From Paenibacillus contaminans (lineage in GTDB: Bacteria > Bacillota > Bacilli > Paenibacillales > NBRC-103111), in the NCBI RefSeq assembly GCF_003285015.1, contig NZ_QMFB01000016.1:86255-150254 (forward strand): DNA of 64,000 bases. Direction: 5' to 3'. The notes under the pieces are model-generated. The model worked only from the letters and a program-made list of their open reading frames with translations, did not search any database and had not been told where the DNA came from. Of this stretch, positions 7,704 through 17,109 are shown one piece after another. The translations under genes were made by a program, and so were the position numbers. How positions within the stretch are numbered: position 1 is the stretch's first letter; each line of letters starts with the position of its first letter.

Positions 7704-8954
7704 CTAAACCCAACCGCGAAAACGGGCTGCTTCAGCCGTATTTCGCACACCGACCATGTAAGCGGCAAGACGCATGTCGACTTTACGGCTCTGATGAACA
7801 TTATAGACAGTTTCGAACGCTTTTTCCATGACTTCCTTCAATTTGGTATGAACTTCGTCTTCCGTCCAGTAATAGCCTTGGTTATTCTGCACCCACTCAA
7901 AATAGGAAACGACAACTCCGCCTGCGCTGGCCAACACGTCGGGAACGAGAAGGATGCCCCGATCCGTCAATATTTTGGTGGCTTCAAGCGTCGTCGGCCC
8001 GTTCGCCGCTTCGACGATGATGCCCGCTTTGATCCGTCCCGCATTTTCCTGCGTGATTTGATTCTCGATAGCGGCCGGCACCAAAATATCGCATTCCTGC
8101 TCCAGAAGCTCCTTATTGGAAAGCGTCGATTTGAACAGCTTCGTCACCGTACCGAACGAATCGCGCCTGTCGAGCAGATCCGGAATATCCAAACCGGCGG
8201 GATCGTACAGCGCCCCATATACATCCGAAATGCCGATTACAATCGCGCCTGCCTCATGCATAAATTTCGCCAAATAACTGCCCGCGTTGCCGAAGCCCTG
8301 AATGACGACCTTCGCATCTTTAACGTGAATTCCTTTTTTGCCGAGCGCCTGATCGATCATAATCGTAACGCCCTTGGCCGTCGCCGTCTCCCTTCCTTGA
8401 GAACCGCCTAGAACGATCGGCTTGCCGGTAATGAAGCCCGGCGCGTCGAACTCGCGGATACGGCTGTATTCATCGAACATCCAAGCCATGATTTGCGAAT
8501 TGGTCATGACGTCGGGTGCGGGAATATCCTTCGACGGACCGACCATTTGGCTGATTGCCCGCACATAACCCCTGCTCAATCTTTCCAATTCACGGAACGA
8601 CATATCGCGAGGGTCGCATACGATGCCCCCCTTGCCGCCGCCGTAAGGCAGGTTAACGATGCCGCATTTCAAGCTCATCCATATCGACAGCGCCTTAACT
8701 TCGTCTTCATTGACATCGGGATGAAACCGCACCCCGCCCTTGGTCGGCCCAACCGCATCGTTATGCTGAGCGCGGTATCCGGTAAAAATTTTCACTTTTC
8801 CGTCATCCATCCGGATTGGAATGCGAACCGTCAACAGGCGAAGAGGCTCCTTCAGAAGCTCATACATTTCGGGACCGTACCCAAGCTTCGTAAGCGCTTC
8901 TTGAATAACCGCCTGCGTGGATTGGAGGACATTCGTATTTTCGGTCGGCGACAT
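7704..8954 (-). CDS. gudB: NAD-dependent glutamate dehydrogenase (GudB/RocG family)
   Basis: 416 residues; oxidatively deaminates glutamate to 2-oxoglutarate and ammonia. The glutamate-binding stretch GPTKGGVRFHP (69-79), the catalytic lysine in GGGKGG (K108), APDVMTN, and the dinucleotide fold VIQGFGNAG are intact. The small active-site duplication that makes B. subtilis GudB cryptic is not evident. A purine-rich site (GAAGGAAG) precedes the ATG. The mecB-gudB-prsW order is as in B. subtilis, though a terminator separates it from the mec gene. Confidence 0.95.
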   Translation of the reverse strand: MSPTENTNVLQSTQAVIQEALTKLGYGPEMYELLKEPLRLLTVRIPIRMDDGKVKIFTGYRAQHNDAVGPTKGGVRFHPDVNEDEVKALSIWMSLKCGIVNLPYGGGKGGIVCDPRDMSFRELERLSRGYVRAISQMVGPSKDIPAPDVMTNSQIMAWMFDEYSRIREFDAPGFITGKPIVLGGSQGRETATAKGVTIMIDQALGKKGIHVKDAKVVIQGFGNAGSYLAKFMHEAGAIVIGISDVYGALYDPAGLDIPDLLDRRDSFGTVTKLFKSTLSNKELLEQECDILVPAAIENQITQENAGRIKAGIIVEAANGPTTLEATKILTDRGILLVPDVLASAGGVVVSYFEWVQNNQGYYWTEDEVHTKLKEVMEKAFETVYNVHQSRKVDMRLAAYMVGVRNTAEAARFRGWV

Positions 8955-8988
8955 CTTCCTTCACCCCAAGTCATCTTATTGGACCGTT

Positions 8989-9030
8989 AAAAAAGCATCC
9001 GGCGAACGCAAGGTTTGCCCGATGCTTATG
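8989..9030 (-). terminator. Terminator of mecA/mecB
   Basis: AAGCATCGGGC and GCCGGATGCTT form the stem, followed by T residues on the minus strand, just upstream of gudB. Confidence 0.8.
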
Positions 9031-9110
9031 TTATACCCCATTCAAATGCTTACGATGAGAAAATGATTGCGAATATTTCCCGTCTTCCCCGAACATGATA
9101 GCTCAAATAA

Positions 9111-9719
9111 TTATTTGAAATGTTCACAAAGAACATGAATCGCATTCTCGGATATGACCGTCTTTCCGTACTCCTCCAATACCGCCCTCGTTACGGACGT
9201 AGCCTCGCCGAACTCGGACAGAACGGCAATAATCGCTTGGTAACGGCTGTCCTTCTCATCGATATCGAGCGGCTCAAGCTGCAGAATCCATTTATTCTGG
9301 TAGGAAAAAAGCGTGCCTCCGTTATCCACAATCGGAAGAATCACTTTCGACATGCGGAGCAAGTCCTCAAATTCATGAAATGCGTACGAGATCAGCTCGC
9401 TGTGCTCGAGCGTCACTTCCATTTCATAAACCTCTTCCTCTTCGTCGTCCGCCTCGTCGTTGCTTCTCGTGCCGTCCGACTTCCCCTTCGTGACAATGAC
9501 TACCATGCCTTGTGCTGGAAGCGCGAACACTTCGACCGCTAAAGGTCCCGTAGCATCAAAGCCCAGCTCGGAATAAGCCTGTTCCATCATTTCGCTGAAC
9601 AGCTCATGCACTTTGGGAATTTCCCTCCACATATCCTCTTTCTGAATACCGCGTTCCGTCAAATCGTCGAAGGTAAGGAAAATCCTTATTTTATCTGGGC
9701 TTAAGCGTTCAATTTTCAT
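9111..9719 (-). CDS. mecA: ClpC adaptor protein of the MecA/MecB (YpbH) family
   Basis: 202 residues. The N-terminal domain (MKIERLSPDKIRIFLTFDDL) is the substrate-binding part, a very acidic linker (about 88-101, DEADDEEEE) follows, and the C-terminal half is the ClpC-binding domain. MecA targets proteins such as ComK to ClpCP. Gene order next to gudB points to the MecB/YpbH branch, but many relatives have a single mec gene. The start at 9719 has GGGAGGA nine bases upstream; a TATAAT at 9834-9829 is a likely -10. Confidence 0.9.
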   Translation of the reverse strand: MKIERLSPDKIRIFLTFDDLTERGIQKEDMWREIPKVHELFSEMMEQAYSELGFDATGPLAVEVFALPAQGMVVIVTKGKSDGTRSNDEADDEEEEVYEMEVTLEHSELISYAFHEFEDLLRMSKVILPIVDNGGTLFSYQNKWILQLEPLDIDEKDSRYQAIIAVLSEFGEATSVTRAVLEEYGKTVISENAIHVLCEHFK

Positions 9720-10147
9720 ACAGGATCCTCCCTCTTGCAGCCCGCGGCTCGCAAAACCGCATATAATATACAGAATATGATGCCGCAACCGAAAGGTGCC
9801 GTCTATGCATGTACTCTGTCTACCAATTATTATACCATGTTATCACTATTTTTGGCCAAATTCCAATTTCCTTAATAGTCAAAAAATCCGCTTTCCGAAG
9901 CAAAAGCAAGCAAACGGCGGGATTCTCCGACTAAAAGCTTTGCCGTACCGGATTTAGCCCCTGCATCTATCAAATTGAAGAAAATCCACCGATATCCCGT
10001 GGAAAACAATAAAAAAAGGCAGCCGGTCGAAAACGACGCATAGTCCTCGCGATCGTTCTTACCAGTCTGCCTTTTTCTGTCGGTATTTTTTACATCATCG
10101 CTTCGCTTCGAAGGAAGGCGACTTTTTTCAAAATAAATCCTTAATCA
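9720..10147. other. 428-base intergenic region
   Basis: Contains a TATAAT at 9834-9829 pointing towards the mec gene and, near 10010-10077, the terminator of the next upstream gene. The AT-rich middle (9840-10010) shows no gene or known RNA element. Confidence 0.5.
10010..10077 (-). terminator. Terminator of the YtxH-like gene
   Basis: GGCAG...CTGCC arms flanked by A and T runs, with a 45-base loop that can itself fold. It works best on the minus strand, where seven T residues follow. Confidence 0.65.
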
Positions 10148-10525
10148 TTAATGATTCGCGAACTTTGAGGACGGATCGTTCTCGGATAATATTTGCGTGA
10201 CATGTTTCTTAAGTTCAGGATCCTTATCCACAATATCCTGAACTTCGGTTAGATTTTCCTTGCTTGCGGATGACGCCGAAGCCGTATGGCTTTGAGCGCT
10301 TGAACCGGAATCCCATTTGTTTTGCGTATGGCGCTCTTCGCCCGAGCTCCACTTGCGGGATTCGCGGTCTCCGCTTAACCAATTTTTTTGGTTAAACATT
10401 TTACCCATCGATTCCCCTGCAGCGCTTAAACCGGCCATCATCCATTTGCTGCGGTTGTTCCGGCTCAACATAACGGCCGCTGTCGCCCCGACAAGTCCGC
10501 CAATCATAAAGGCACCTATCTTCAT
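10148..10525 (-). CDS. Small hydrophobic-start protein, YtxH-like
   Basis: 125 residues. The first 20 residues (MKIGAFMIGGLVGATAAVML) form a glycine-rich membrane segment like those of YtxH-type envelope or general-stress proteins; the rest is polar, rich in Ser, Lys and Asn, and likely disordered. The start at 10525 has AGGAGGAG close upstream, so the longer open frame is not used. It is divergent from the deacetylase gene. Function unknown; the family link is weak. Confidence 0.6.
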   Translation of the reverse strand: MKIGAFMIGGLVGATAAVMLSRNNRSKWMMAGLSAAGESMGKMFNQKNWLSGDRESRKWSSGEERHTQNKWDSGSSAQSHTASASSASKENLTEVQDIVDKDPELKKHVTQILSENDPSSKFANH

Positions 10526-10704
10526 CGCGTACTCCTCCTTATGCTGTCGTTTATGGCGCACTCCTAGTTTTCGCCGCCGGTACGGATCTATGCCGACAAA
10601 ATAAAGGGTTGAATGGAAGCGATGAAGCTGCGATATGATACAATACATGCATGATCTTCTCTTACCATTTCCCGTCAAAAGAACGTACATAAAGGAGAGA
10701 ATTT

Positions 10705-11568
10705 ATGAAAAGCATGAAACTGGCGGCAATCTGCTCGCTCGCCTTGTTCGCCGCCGCCTGTCAAAACGGCCCGGACGTTCCGTCATCGATGCCGCTGCAT
10801 TCGGCAACCCCTTCGCTTCCTGCTTCTTCCGCTGCACCCGAGACAACGTCCGCTCCTTTCGGTACGGCCAGCGTCCAGCCAAGCGCGTTGCCGTCGCTTG
10901 AGCCGACGAAACCTGCAGAGCAAGCGGCAGCCAAAACGTACCGGATGAACAATAATTACGACATCGTTCCGATCGACCCTAACGCAGCCACCAAAAAAGT
11001 CGTTCTGCTTACGTTCGATGACGGCCCGAAAGAGAAAGAAATGATCGACGGACTTATCGACACGCTGGACAAACATAAGGCCAAAGCGCTCTTTTTCGTA
11101 AACGGCTACAGGATCAAGCAGCACCCTGAGCTGCTGAAGCTCATTCATGACCGTGGCCAAATCGTCGGCAACCATTCCTGGGATCATGTCGATTTGAAAA
11201 AGGAAACGAACGCTTCGATCGACAAGCAGATCGGCGACGTACAAACGATCGTCCAAGAAACGATCGGATCGAAGCCGCAATTTTTCCGCCCTCCGTTCGG
11301 CTCCTCCAACGATTACGTCAAGGAAAAGGCGAAAGCGGAGCATATGCTGTTTATGACCTGGTCGAACGGCTCGCTTGATTGGGATGAAAAAGCAACCAAA
11401 AAAACGCCTGAGCTCGTCATCCAAAAAGTGCTTGACCAGCTTCATCCAGGCAGCAACATCCTCATGCACGAGCTTCCATGGACCGTTCAAGCACTTGACG
11501 GCCTCCTGACCAAGCTGGAGGAAAAAGGCTACAGCTTCGTCGACCCGCGGGCGATCGAGATCGAATGA
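10705..11568 (+). CDS. Polysaccharide deacetylase lipoprotein (carbohydrate esterase family 4)
   Basis: 287 residues. A signal peptide ends in FAAAC, a lipobox-like site (C19), then an Ala/Ser/Pro linker to about residue 75. The NodB domain has all five motifs: TFDDGP (103-108), the metal-binding HSWDH (H157, H161), RPPFG, LDW and LMHE. Such enzymes remove N-acetyl groups from peptidoglycan or chitin-like polymers outside the cell. AAAGGAGAG lies before the ATG. Substrate cannot be told from sequence. It ends directly against the convergent LysR gene with no gap. Confidence 0.9.
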   Translation: MKSMKLAAICSLALFAAACQNGPDVPSSMPLHSATPSLPASSAAPETTSAPFGTASVQPSALPSLEPTKPAEQAAAKTYRMNNNYDIVPIDPNAATKKVVLLTFDDGPKEKEMIDGLIDTLDKHKAKALFFVNGYRIKQHPELLKLIHDRGQIVGNHSWDHVDLKKETNASIDKQIGDVQTIVQETIGSKPQFFRPPFGSSNDYVKEKAKAEHMLFMTWSNGSLDWDEKATKKTPELVIQKVLDQLHPGSNILMHELPWTVQALDGLLTKLEEKGYSFVDPRAIEIE

Positions 11569-12441
11569 TCAGCGTTCCGTAAGCAGCTTTAAAAACGCTT
11601 GAAGCGGCTGGTTCATCCATTTCTTAGGGTGAACCAGCAGTTGTATGCCGACCCTTAGTTCGGAGTGAACCAGAGGAATTGCCTTCAGTCTTCCGCTTCG
11701 CACCTCCTCCAAAGCGGCGATTTGCGGGAGCAAGCCTATTCCCAGGCCATTGATGACGCATTGCTTGATGGCTTCCAGACTCCCTAATTCAAACCCTATC
11801 CGATACGAAACCCGATTTTCTTTCAGTGCTCTCTCGAAAAAACCTCGATATACGCAGCTGACTTCCGAAACGATCATCTCCGCTCCTTCCAAATCGCTCG
11901 GAACCAATTGGTCAAGTCGGGCGAGCGGATGCTCCGGGGGAACGATGATCACCAGCGGCTCGTCCCTTATAGCGATACAATGAAGCGCGGTGTCGGCCGG
12001 TTCGCGGTCAAGCAGCAGTCCGACATCAGACTCCCCGTCTTTCACCTTCTGAATGAGCACCTCCTCACTTTCCGGCTGCAGCTGAATGCTGAGCTCAGGA
12101 TTCAGCTGCTTCAGCTGTTGCAGAAAAGGCGGAAGATAATACGCCGCTAACGAATCGATCGTCCCGATGTGAAGCGTGCCCGAAGTATTGCTGCCCACCG
12201 TTTCCAGGGAGCGCTCGTATAACTCCAGCATTTGCATGGCTAACAACGACAGTTTTTCTCCAGGCGGCGTCAAACGTAAAGTTCGGCCGAACCTTTCGAG
12301 CAGCGGAACGCCGTAATGCTTCTCCAGCTTCTGAATTTGCGTCGTTACGCTCGACTGTGCGTAACCTAGCGTTTCCGCCGCCCGCGTTATGCTTCGCCTT
12401 CTTGCAACTTCAAGAAATGTTCGATAGTAGTCGAGTTCCAT
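11569..12441 (-). CDS. LysR-type transcriptional regulator
   Basis: 290 residues: N-terminal winged helix-turn-helix (ITRAAETLGYAQSSVTTQIQ, about 18-37) and a LysR substrate-binding domain from about residue 90. It is divergent from the dapA-like gene across 112 bases holding two dyads, the classic layout for a LysR protein controlling its neighbour and itself. GGAGGGGCGGGC precedes the start. The effector is unknown; a lysine-pathway or amino-sugar metabolite would fit the target. Confidence 0.88.
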   Translation of the reverse strand: MELDYYRTFLEVARRRSITRAAETLGYAQSSVTTQIQKLEKHYGVPLLERFGRTLRLTPPGEKLSLLAMQMLELYERSLETVGSNTSGTLHIGTIDSLAAYYLPPFLQQLKQLNPELSIQLQPESEEVLIQKVKDGESDVGLLLDREPADTALHCIAIRDEPLVIIVPPEHPLARLDQLVPSDLEGAEMIVSEVSCVYRGFFERALKENRVSYRIGFELGSLEAIKQCVINGLGIGLLPQIAALEEVRSGRLKAIPLVHSELRVGIQLLVHPKKWMNQPLQAFLKLLTER

Positions 12442-12456
12442 GCCCGCCCCTCCATT

Positions 12457-12523
12457 ATCAATATTATTGATGCCAGTTATCGATTATTATAGATAACTCC
12501 GATGTCTTTGACCATGGTATAGT
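12457..12523 (+). promoter_or_regulatory. LysR/dapA divergent control region
   Basis: ATCAATATTATTGAT (12457-12471) and GTTATC-N10-GATAAC (12476-12497) are inverted repeats of the T-N11-A kind bound by LysR proteins. A TATAGT -10 (12518-12523) has no -35 match at the right distance, which suggests activator-dependent transcription. Confidence 0.6.
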
Positions 12524-12553
12524 TAGGGCAATTACGTAACGGAGGGCGAGCAT

Positions 12554-13423
12554 ATGCTGACAACAGAACGGCTTCACGGGTTATTCGTACCTGTCATCAC
12601 GCCATTTTTTTCGGACGGCGGTATCGATTTGGAGTCCTTTCATGGACATATCGCACATTTATCGGCTTGCGGAATAAACGGAATCGTCGTAAACGGAACA
12701 ACAGGGGAATGTCCGACCATTCATAACGAAGAGGCTGGGGCTCTGCTGCATGCCGCAAAGCTTGCGGCAGCCCCAAGAGGTATTCCAATCATCGCGGGAA
12801 CAGGAAGCAACGATACGGCGGAAGCTGTCAAAAAAACCGAACAAGCCGCGAAGCAAGGAGCCGATGCGGCGTTATCGGTTGTCCCTTACTACAATCGCCC
12901 TTCGCAGGAAGGGATTATTGAACATTTTCGGCAAATTTCCAAGGTTGGGCTCCCCGTTATCGTATACGATATTCCTTACCGGACCGGTGTAGGTTTAACG
13001 CTTCGCTCCGCGCAAACCATCTTGGATATGGAAGGGGTCATCGGGTTAAAGGACAGTTCAGGCGGTTTGCAGATGACCTCCGAGCTCTCGCATGTTTGCC
13101 CGAAGCCGATCTTGTGCGGAGACGACGCCAACTTTTTTGCTTCGTTATGCAACGGAGCGCAAGGCGGCATCTTGGCTTCGGCGAATGTAAGAACGGCGCA
13201 ATTTGTGCGAGTGTTCGAGCTTTTCAACGAAGGGCGGATCCAAGAAGCCAAGCAGGAATTCAATTCGCTCCTTCCGCTCATCCGTCTCCTGTTTCAAGAG
13301 CCGAATCCTGCACCGCTCAAATGGCTTCTTGCCGGTCAAGGCAGTATCGTATCCGACACGCTGCGTCTTCCGATGACCCCGATCAGTGGACGGCTTGCTG
13401 AGGAACTGAGGCCTTTCTTATAA
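12554..13423 (+). CDS. dapA: 4-hydroxy-tetrahydrodipicolinate synthase family protein
   Basis: 289 residues, close to the family length. DapA condenses pyruvate with aspartate semialdehyde for lysine and dipicolinate synthesis. The catalytic set is present: NGTTGE (47-52), Y112/Y113, Y138, R143 in PYRTG, and the Schiff-base lysine K166 in GLKDSSG. R143 fits true dihydrodipicolinate synthases rather than the sialate-lyase branch. It stands alone with its own LysR regulator, not in the usual asd-dapG-dapA operon, so it may be a second copy. GGAGGG precedes the ATG. Confidence 0.8.
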   Translation: MLTTERLHGLFVPVITPFFSDGGIDLESFHGHIAHLSACGINGIVVNGTTGECPTIHNEEAGALLHAAKLAAAPRGIPIIAGTGSNDTAEAVKKTEQAAKQGADAALSVVPYYNRPSQEGIIEHFRQISKVGLPVIVYDIPYRTGVGLTLRSAQTILDMEGVIGLKDSSGGLQMTSELSHVCPKPILCGDDANFFASLCNGAQGGILASANVRTAQFVRVFELFNEGRIQEAKQEFNSLLPLIRLLFQEPNPAPLKWLLAGQGSIVSDTLRLPMTPISGRLAEELRPFL

Positions 13424-13465
13424 ATTCACAACGACCTTTTCTTCGAAATGGCCGCTACATTTAAA

Positions 13466-13527
13466 TAATAAAAAGAGGCCGCTCCGCCGCGGATTTTCCG
13501 CTTGCGGAACAGCCTCTTGTTTCTTTT
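13466..13527. terminator. Bidirectional terminator between dapA and the oxidoreductase genes
   Basis: AAGAGGC and GCCTCTT arms (13473-13479, 13512-13518) with an inner CCGC/GCGG pairing; T-rich on both strands. It overlaps the oxidoreductase stop codon. Confidence 0.8.
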
Positions 13528-15832
13528 ACAAATACTCATTCTCGTGACGGGCTTTCAGCCTTACCCAGCGGCGTTCGACTTCGTCCTCGAAGCTTTTCAG
13601 CGATTCGGCATATTCCGGTTTGACCATATGCTTCGTTTTGCCCATCGTTTTGAGCCATTCCGCAACCGGAACCCGTTTGCCTTTGTCTTCCGGATTAAAC
13701 GTTATCGTCGTCACCCCGCGCTCGATCTCATAGAGCGGGAAGAAGCAGGAATCGACCGCATAGTTGATGATCGAAGTTCCTTCCTTCTCCTCGGACAGCC
13801 AGTTGAGCGGACAAGTAATCAGAATCTTTCCGTATACGAGCCCTTCGTTCTGCGCATACCATTGCGCTTTGGCCGCTTTCTTCACGAGGTCGATCGGATA
13901 AGCCTCGGAGCCGGTAAACACATAAGGTATGTTCGTCGCCGCCATAATTTGCGCGGTATCCTTATGGTGGAACAATTTGCCCCCTTGATGCTTGCCGACG
14001 TTGGAGGTCGACGTACGGTGGCCGAGCGGCGTCGAATACGAAAGCTGCGCCCCCGTGTTCATGTAACCCTCGTTATCATACTCCAGAATGATCATTTTAT
14101 GATTGCGAAGCGCAGCTCCGATCGCCGGCCCCATGCCGATGTCCATGCCACCGTCGCCCGTTATCATGACGAATGTAAAATCGTCCTTCAAATTCAGATG
14201 ATCCAGCTCGCCCCGGCGCTTGCGCTCCCAGAACATTTCAACGACGCCCGACAGCGTGGCTGCGCCGTTCTGGAACAAATTATGAATGTACGTCGCTTTG
14301 TGCGCGCTATAAGGATAGCCTGTCGTAACGACCATGGCGCAGCCCGTATGGAACAGCGATACGATGTCCCCTTCGATTCCTTTGAAGAACAGCTCTAAGC
14401 CCGAAAAAATGCCGCAGCCCGGACAAGCGCCGTGACCCGGAGCAATCCGCTTCGGTTTTTTCGTCAGCGAGCGAAGCGGCGGAATTTTAACGTTCAGCTT
14501 CCCGCTCGTTTCATCCGGCGTGACGGTGATCAAGCCTGTCTTTAGATCTTCGAATTTCATCGGATTCAACACGCGCTTAGGCGCCTTGGACGGATCGCCC
14601 GGCGTATGGCCGTGATAATCGAACGGCGTTTCGACTTTGCCTGCATGGATCGCATCGAGCGCATATTGGAACATCGCATGGCCGTCTTCGGCGTAAAAAT
14701 CTTTGCCGCCCAAGCCGTAAATGCGGCTGACTACCATCGTGTTTTTGTTGCCGTGCGTAAACAATGCCGATTTGATTTCATTCGTCATGTTGCCGCCGTA
14801 TGCGCCGAACGAATCGGCACGGTCTCCCACCGTCACTGCCTTGACATTGCGCAGCGCTTCGGCGATCTGCTTCTGCGGGAACGGGCGAATCATATTCGGC
14901 GCGACGGATCCCGCCTTGATGCCCTTCTCGCGAAGCTGATCGACGACGTCTTTAATGATTTCGGACGAGGAATTCATCAGGAAAACGGCGACTTCGGCAT
15001 CTTCCATCCGGTACAAGTCCAGAATCGGGTAATCCCGTCCGGTCAGTTCTTTATATTCATTGCGGATTCTATCGAATACCTTCTCCGCGTTGTACATCGC
15101 TACGGATTGCTGGTAACAGTTATTGATATAGTCCGGTTCGTTCATGTAAGGTCCGACTGTAATCGGATTGTTGCGGTCGAGCACATCCGGGAACCCGCCG
15201 GGAGGCTGAGCGCCTACGAACGCATGCACGTCGGCGCGGTGCGCGAATGTTTGTACTCTCCGCTTCTGGTGAGAGGTAAAATAACCGTCGGACGCCACCA
15301 TGACAGGCAAACGAACCTCTGGGTCCTCGGCCAATTTAATCGCCATAATGTTCATATCGTAAACGGCTTGCGGATCGCGGCACATCAGAATCGGCCAGCC
15401 CGTATTCAGGGCGTAGTACAAGTCAGAATGATCGCCGTGAATATTGAGAGGACCCGATACCGAACGGCAGACGAGGTTAAGCACCATAGGAAAACGGGTA
15501 CCGGACTGCACCGGCATCTGCTCGAGCATATACAAATATCCGTTCGCGCTCGTCGCATTAAAGACGCGGCCGCCGGCCGTCGAAGCGCCGTAACAGACGC
15601 CTGCCGAACCGTGCTCGCCGTCCGCCGGAATCAGGACGACGTCATGCTGGCCGCTCGTTTTCATCAGATCCAGAAACTGCGCTACTTCGGTAGAAGGCGA
15701 AATCGGGAAATAACCCATGATATGATAATTGATTTGATGAGCGGCATAAGCTGCCATTTCGTTGCCGGACTCGTACACCATGCGCTGCTCAATTTTGCCT
15801 TGACCGAGCTCGCGTTTGATTTCGATAGCCAT
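13526..15832 (-). CDS. 2-oxoacid:ferredoxin oxidoreductase, fused alpha-beta subunit
   Basis: 768 residues. The first half is the alpha (pyrimidine-binding) subunit, with FPISPSTE and the ADGEHGSAG region; the second half, from about residue 450, is the beta (thiamine-diphosphate) subunit with GHGACPGCG and GDGGMDIG...DNEGYMNTG. Such enzymes oxidise pyruvate or another 2-oxoacid to acyl-CoA, passing electrons to ferredoxin. The start at 15832 has AAGGGGTG seven bases upstream. It is paired with a fused gamma-delta gene 24 bases upstream. Which 2-oxoacid is used cannot be told. Confidence 0.88.
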   Translation of the reverse strand: MAIEIKRELGQGKIEQRMVYESGNEMAAYAAHQINYHIMGYFPISPSTEVAQFLDLMKTSGQHDVVLIPADGEHGSAGVCYGASTAGGRVFNATSANGYLYMLEQMPVQSGTRFPMVLNLVCRSVSGPLNIHGDHSDLYYALNTGWPILMCRDPQAVYDMNIMAIKLAEDPEVRLPVMVASDGYFTSHQKRRVQTFAHRADVHAFVGAQPPGGFPDVLDRNNPITVGPYMNEPDYINNCYQQSVAMYNAEKVFDRIRNEYKELTGRDYPILDLYRMEDAEVAVFLMNSSSEIIKDVVDQLREKGIKAGSVAPNMIRPFPQKQIAEALRNVKAVTVGDRADSFGAYGGNMTNEIKSALFTHGNKNTMVVSRIYGLGGKDFYAEDGHAMFQYALDAIHAGKVETPFDYHGHTPGDPSKAPKRVLNPMKFEDLKTGLITVTPDETSGKLNVKIPPLRSLTKKPKRIAPGHGACPGCGIFSGLELFFKGIEGDIVSLFHTGCAMVVTTGYPYSAHKATYIHNLFQNGAATLSGVVEMFWERKRRGELDHLNLKDDFTFVMITGDGGMDIGMGPAIGAALRNHKMIILEYDNEGYMNTGAQLSYSTPLGHRTSTSNVGKHQGGKLFHHKDTAQIMAATNIPYVFTGSEAYPIDLVKKAAKAQWYAQNEGLVYGKILITCPLNWLSEEKEGTSIINYAVDSCFFPLYEIERGVTTITFNPEDKGKRVPVAEWLKTMGKTKHMVKPEYAESLKSFEDEVERRWVRLKARHENEYL

Positions 15833-15856
15833 CGAATTCACACCCCTTGTCAATGA

Positions 15857-16867
15857 TTAGGAATTCACTGCCAAATCAAATTTGTGCGGCACCCGGTTCG
15901 CTTCGCCGTATCCGTCCGTTTCCCTTGCGCTATCCAGCGCTTCCGTCGGACAAGCGGCGACGCATTTCAAACAGCCTTTGCAATATTGGTAGTCGATGCC
16001 CTGCAGGAACATTTGCGGACGGCCTTTTTTGTCGGGGAGCTCCTCCCATACGAAGCAAAAATCCGGGCAAACGTTGTCGCAAGCCGCGCAATGGATACAT
16101 TTATCTTCAAAATAATGCGGCATCATGCCGGAACGGGAAATGCTCAAATCCTTCAATACGCTGTTGCCCGGATTGGAAACCATGCCGCCGATCGGCTGGG
16201 TTTCGTAACCGAGAACCGGCGTGTCGGTCCGGACAAATGCCGGCATAGAAGCGCCTTCCGGCAAGGTGAACGTTTGAAATTTCACTTCGTTAAAGCCGCG
16301 GTCGAACGTACGCAGCGCAGGCTCGACGGCTTGCGGATACTTCTTCTCGAGCGACTTGCGAATGACGTCCCGCATAATTTGCGGATCGAGGAAGGTGCAT
16401 AGCCGGAAAAGCGCGCCAAGCATAGCCATGTTGACGCGGTTGTTCTCTTCGAGCGAGATGCCGATGGCATCGATAACCGCTATCGTGCCGCCGACCATAC
16501 GCATGTTTTCTTTAAGCTCTTCAGGCGATTTCGTCGAGTTGACGAGCACCACGCTGTCTTCGTATATACCGCTGGTCACATTGATCGTTTTCGATAACGC
16601 TTCATGAAAAATACCGACGACATGCGGTCTCTCGACCGGGGACGTATCGCGGATCGGCGTTTCCATATCGCAAAACCGGATGTGCGCCTTGACAGCGGAG
16701 CCTTTTTTCTCCGAACCGTACGACGAGAAGCTGACACCGTTCAGGCCGACGCCTACGACACCCGCTTCCGCAAGCATTTTACCCGCTAAGTTGGCGCCTA
16801 GACCGCCAATCGACTCCAGGCGGATTTCAAAAAAGCCGAGCTCGTTTTTCTTGGGCAGGATAGTCAT
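15857..16867 (-). CDS. 2-oxoacid:ferredoxin oxidoreductase, fused gamma-delta subunit
   Basis: 336 residues. The first 200 form the gamma subunit (ESIGGLGANLAGKMLAEAG, GSEKKGSAV); the C-terminal part is a ferredoxin-like delta domain with two 4Fe-4S motifs, CIHCAACDNVCP and CKGCLKCVAACP. The start MTILPKKN at 16867 has AAAGGGG about ten bases upstream. It is first in a two-gene operon, with the alpha-beta gene following. A promoter and a Fur-like palindrome lie upstream. Confidence 0.88.
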   Translation of the reverse strand: MTILPKKNELGFFEIRLESIGGLGANLAGKMLAEAGVVGVGLNGVSFSSYGSEKKGSAVKAHIRFCDMETPIRDTSPVERPHVVGIFHEALSKTINVTSGIYEDSVVLVNSTKSPEELKENMRMVGGTIAVIDAIGISLEENNRVNMAMLGALFRLCTFLDPQIMRDVIRKSLEKKYPQAVEPALRTFDRGFNEVKFQTFTLPEGASMPAFVRTDTPVLGYETQPIGGMVSNPGNSVLKDLSISRSGMMPHYFEDKCIHCAACDNVCPDFCFVWEELPDKKGRPQMFLQGIDYQYCKGCLKCVAACPTEALDSARETDGYGEANRVPHKFDLAVNS

Positions 16868-17051
16868 GTTGCTCGTTCCCCTTTCTTCCCCTACAATGGT
16901 TGAAAACGTTTTTACAGACGTCCACATCCGACGGATCGAGCGTTAGCGCCTAAGCAATTAATCATTGTTGCGGGTGTCGCCGGAGCAGATTTCTCGATCG
17001 TACAAGCTTGCAGCGCCATTCATAAAGGGCGGCCGCAAATTGTTTAAACCA

Positions 17052-17080
17052 ATTATAACAGCAGACCCTGGAGGGGGCAA
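17052..17080 (-). promoter_or_regulatory. Sigma-A-like promoter of the oxidoreductase operon
   Basis: TTGCCC (17080-17075), 17-base spacer, TATAAT (17057-17052), on the minus strand. Confidence 0.6.
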
Positions 17081-17109
17081 CAGATTTATGACACATTTTA
17101 GACAAAATT

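Noticed and set aside
9840..10010. Possible cyclic di-GMP riboswitch because of GGCAAAGC-like words
   Set aside because: The conserved GEMM core and paired stems are not present.
14606..15856. Long plus-strand open frame of 416 codons
   Set aside because: It is antisense to the oxidoreductase alpha-beta gene, whose motifs are clear; no similarity and no ribosome site.
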